Source of the DNA: Phocaeicola paurosaccharolyticus JCM 15092
GTDB taxonomy: Bacteria; Bacteroidota; Bacteroidia; Bacteroidales; Bacteroidaceae
Direction of reading: 5' to 3'
NCBI RefSeq assembly: GCF_000613805.1
Contig: NZ_BAJR01000011.1
Coordinates: forward strand, 23,955 to 87,954
DNA length: 64,000 nucleotides
The position numbers were made by a program, and so were the translations under genes. The notes below the pieces were generated by a model. That model was given only the letters and a program-made list of their open reading frames with translations. It was not told the origin of the DNA and made no database searches. Positions 61,452 to 64,000 of this stretch are shown here, piece after piece (positions within the stretch are counted from its first letter, which is position 1; each line of letters opens with the position of its first letter).

Positions 61452-62668
61452 ATGAAGAAAGTATTATTCACGGTTGCTCTTATGCTCACTGCTTGCTTAG
61501 CTCAAGCTCAGGTAAGCGTTGTAAAAGAGGCAAAATCAAACAAAAGTAAACCTGAAGAAGCTGCAAAAATCCTTGAGCCAGCTTTGACAAACTCTGAAAC
61601 GGCTGGAGATCCTGAAACATGGAAACTTGCTGGTGATTTTCAGAAATCAATTTACGATGAAGAGAATATGAAATTATTCTTGCCAGGTGGAAAAGCTGAT
61701 ACAACTAAGTTGTATAATAGCCTTGCTAAGATGTATGATTATTATCTGAAATGTGATGAGGCTGAACAGTCTAAAGTGAAAAGTGGCGAATTGAAAAAGC
61801 AAAATACAGAAAAAAGAATGCTGAAGTGTTAGCTAAACTTCGTCCAAATTTGACAAACGGTGGTTCTGATTATTATAACAATGGTAATTATGAGAAAGCG
61901 TTGAAGTTCTTTGGTATGTTTGTTGATGTAGTTAACGAACCAATCTTTGAAGAAAACCAGGTTGTAAAACAGGATACATTGATTCCTTTGATATCTTGCT
62001 ATGCAACTTTAGCTGCTAATTCTTTGAAAGACAATAAAGCAATCTTGAAGTATGGTGCAATAGGAAAGAATCATAAGGATGAGGGTTATAGAGCTCTTAT
62101 GTGCCTTGCTGAAGTTTATGGCAACAAGGAGACAGGTGACTCTGCAAAATGGCTCGAGACTATTAAAGAAGGTTCTGAGAAATTCCCAAAACAGGAATAT
62201 TTCGTTGGAAACATCATGGATTATTATATCCAGAAAGGTAAATTGGACGATGCACTAAATCAAATCAACTCTCTTATTGCAAAAAATGAGACTCCTTATT
62301 TCTTGTATGTAAAAGGTATCATCCTTTATGAGAAGAAACAATATGATGCAGCAATTGCTGAATTCAACAAAATCATAGCTAAGAATGCTGAGTTAGTAGC
62401 TGAAGCTTATTCAAAATTAGGCGATTGCTATTTCTTCCCAGCTCAGACTATTGTTGAGGAGAATTCAAAACTTGCTATCGGAGATGCAAAATATACTGCT
62501 AATGAAGCTAAGATCAAGGATCTTTACTTGAAAGCTAAACCTCTCTATGAAAAGGCTAAACAGTTGAAACCAGACAACAAGCAGCTTTGGGGTAACTATC
62601 TTCTAAACATCTATTGGAAACTTAATAAAGCTGAATATGAGGCTTTAGAAAAAGAATTAGGTTATTAA
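61452..62668 (+). pseudogene. Exported TPR-repeat protein, one frameshift
   Basis: Two frames make one protein of about 405 residues. The first (61452 to about 61815) has a signal peptide (residues 1-20, ending AQAQ). Adding one A to the run at 61810-61815 restores EKKNAEVLAKLRP and joins the second frame to 62668. From about residue 120 there are TPR-like helix pairs (YYNNGNYEKALKFFGMFV, EAYSKLGDCYFF, LYEKAKQLKPDN). It is predicted periplasmic or outer-membrane; binding partner unknown. A gap of 25 bases after gyrA suggests possible readthrough. Confidence 0.82.
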
Positions 62669-62692
62669 TATTCTTTTACCAATATAGAAACG

Positions 62693-62725
62693 AAAACGAC
62701 TTCACTTGTGTGAAGTCGTTTTTTT
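62693..62725 (+). terminator. Terminator of the TPR gene
   Basis: 13-bp stem (62693-62705 with 62710-62722), 4-base loop TTGT, T run to 62725. Confidence 0.9.
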
Positions 62726-62873
62726 GTATAAATGGAGTGGCTATTTGAAAACTATAGATTTTGTTTCACATATATTATATTTCTATTTTTTATAAAAAAT
62801 GATATGCTTTATTCGATAAATTCTACCTCAAGTAATACTAGCATTTTAGGAATAATATAAATTAAGCTATTGG

Positions 62874-63295
62874 TTAGTAACATAATAAGGTCCCTTGATT
62901 AAAAGTAAAATAGGCAAAGACGTCGCCGGCTGTCACAAGAACTTTAAGAGTTCTTTCTGGAGTACCATTTGGGAGAATTGTAACAATAAGTTTTTTATTA
63001 ATAATTTTTATTGATGCAAAACTAGTCTCAATTTTATATAAATCATTATCCCGTATAAATTCTTTACAATCATTTTTATAGATTTCTGTTGCATTTATTA
63101 GCCATGGAGAATAATTAAGACATGAGAAAGTGTATTCACCACCTGCAGCGGGAACTATTATATTATTATAATCAGAAGTTTAATTTCGTTTTCCCATTTC
63201 ATAGCTTCCCATTTTCCATCTTCATTATCACATTTGTCACAGCTCTGAAAAATAGAAAAGAGTGATATTAATACAAGGTAAATTAAGTTTCTCAT
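62874..63295 (-). pseudogene. Small BACON-like lipoprotein, one frameshift
   Basis: This gene is invisible as a single frame. On the minus strand it starts at 63295 with MRNLIYLVLISLFSIFQSC (lipobox Cys) and breaks near 63180. Adding one base to TTT at 63179-63181 joins KWENEIKTSDYNNIVPAAGGEY and the frame to 62874, ending NQGTLLCY. The repaired protein is about 140 residues. The VPAAGGEYTFSCLNYSPWL segment resembles the glycine-plus-tryptophan pattern of BACON domains, which bind carbohydrate or mucin-like targets in Bacteroidetes. The assignment is tentative. It is followed upstream by the DUF4377 lipoprotein gene 46 bases away, same strand. Confidence 0.6.
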
Positions 63296-63341
63296 AAAAT
63301 ATTATTTAAGTTATATTGTTTATTCTATCCCAAAACTGAGA

Positions 63342-63980
63342 TCAGTTTGCCTTCTGTTTTGATATAATAGATTTTAGTGTGTATTGTATATGTTGATATA
63401 ATGATTCTTTTGTCTCTGGCAAGACAATTTTTTCTACAGAGAGTACATAGTTATATCCTGGCTCATACACAAAACCGGATACTCTGTTAAATGGTCCAAC
63501 TCTCCATTCATCCGATTCGTTTTCTTTATATTTCATGCCTGGAGATGGTTGTATATTTGCATCATCTATTATTTTAAATGGCTCTGTTTCAGATGAAATA
63601 TATAGTGTAGCATCTGATTTTTCTCCTTTTGAAATTTCAGATTCAATTTTAATAAGTTTATATCTATAACATGAAGCATCTTGAGGTGGATCTGCTAATG
63701 TAGTACGTTGCACGCTCAATTTGTATTCATTACCGCGATTGAAATTAAATCCTTCAATTTCTTGAAATCCCATGAATTGATAATTACTATTATTATTTGC
63801 CTTAACAGTCATTCCTTCAATAACAAAAGGAGAGAGTATTACTCCGGAGAAACTAGTATATGGAGATATATAGATTTCTACTTTATCTATCTTATCTTCT
63901 GATTCATCATCATTAATGCAACTAACAAATGCCATAGAGTAAACAAGTACTAACAGCAACATAAAAAGGAACTTTTTCAT
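63342..63980 (-). CDS. DUF4377-like lipoprotein
   Basis: 212 residues with a lipoprotein signal (lipobox FVSC, Cys21). Two similar segments, GFNFNRGNEYKLSVQRT (about 80-96) and GFVYEPGYNYVLSVEKI (about 165-182), each followed by a Y-x-L strand, match the DUF4377 pattern. Function unknown, likely surface or periplasmic. It precedes the small BACON-like lipoprotein and may share its transcript. The start lies 20 bases from the window edge, so its promoter is not visible. Confidence 0.75.
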   Translation of the reverse strand: MKKFLFMLLLVLVYSMAFVSCINDDESEDKIDKVEIYISPYTSFSGVILSPFVIEGMTVKANNNSNYQFMGFQEIEGFNFNRGNEYKLSVQRTTLADPPQDASCYRYKLIKIESEISKGEKSDATLYISSETEPFKIIDDANIQPSPGMKYKENESDEWRVGPFNRVSGFVYEPGYNYVLSVEKIVLPETKESLYQHIQYTLKSIISKQKAN

Positions 63981-64000
63981 AAGTATTTATTTATTGTTAT

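Overview
The window is a stretch of a Bacteroidales chromosome, most likely Bacteroidaceae. By eye it is about 37-40% GC. Evidence for the lineage: the promoter signature TTG-N19-21-TAnnTTTG recurs, Shine-Dalgarno sites are scarce, and typical Bacteroidetes families are present (DUF3078, DUF4468, DUF4377, BACON-like and TlpA-like lipoproteins, a stand-alone HsdR-N protein, a 258-residue AMP nucleosidase, GlgB, FetAB). I see no insertion sequence, prophage, CRISPR array or integrase. Most of the window is core housekeeping DNA.

Layout. 1-10 kb: tRNA-Leu(GAG), a TlpA-like thioredoxin protein, a GH5 lipoprotein, a DUF4468 protein, a GH3 enzyme broken by two frameshifts, and an S9 peptidase. 10-26 kb: yidC-pyrG, a DUF3078 outer-membrane protein, a WecB-like protein lacking key catalytic residues, a TRIC-type channel, mtgA, an OmpA lipoprotein, a MATE exporter, glyA, the operon pyrB-pyrI-flavin reductase, and a class A PBP. 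26-34 kb: a short HPPK-like protein, kdsB with a zinc-motif-less M16 protein, a 14-repeat MORN protein, an inositol-phosphatase-like enzyme, a YhcH-family protein, and glgB with an overlapping membrane protein. 34-49 kb: proS, the operon fetA-fetB-NIF3-zinc-ribbon protein, HsdR-N, AMP nucleosidase, holA, an XRE regulator, pyrK-pyrD, trmD, ligA and dapA. 49-64 kb: an NDH-2-like dehydrogenase and an OmpA lipoprotein in a segment of different codon flavour, two tandem tRNA-Arg(ACG), htpG, clpC, gyrA, a TPR protein and two small lipoproteins.

How genes work together. Pyrimidine synthesis is spread over three loci (pyrG; pyrB-pyrI; pyrK-pyrD). Peptidoglycan and envelope functions (mtgA, PBP1A, kdsB, yidC, OmpA lipoproteins) recur. 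Proteostasis (htpG, clpC) and DNA maintenance (ligA, holA, gyrA) complete the core set.

Two features stand out. First, at least nine genes carry a single-base indel in or beside a short homopolymer. These include conserved genes such as ligA, htpG and clpC, so sequencing or assembly error is the likeliest cause and these genes are probably intact. Second, four of nine convergent gene junctions hold degenerate tandem repeats (about 21, 36-40 or 97 bp periods). Three arrays run into the stop codon or 3' coding end of the minus-strand gene. I know of no named element matching them. Other regulatory oddities are a 17-bp perfect inverted repeat with the pyrK -7 box in its loop, a 20-bp palindrome that places a -7 box on each strand between two divergent genes, and a 19-bp palindromic word found twice, about 49 kb apart and in opposite orientation.
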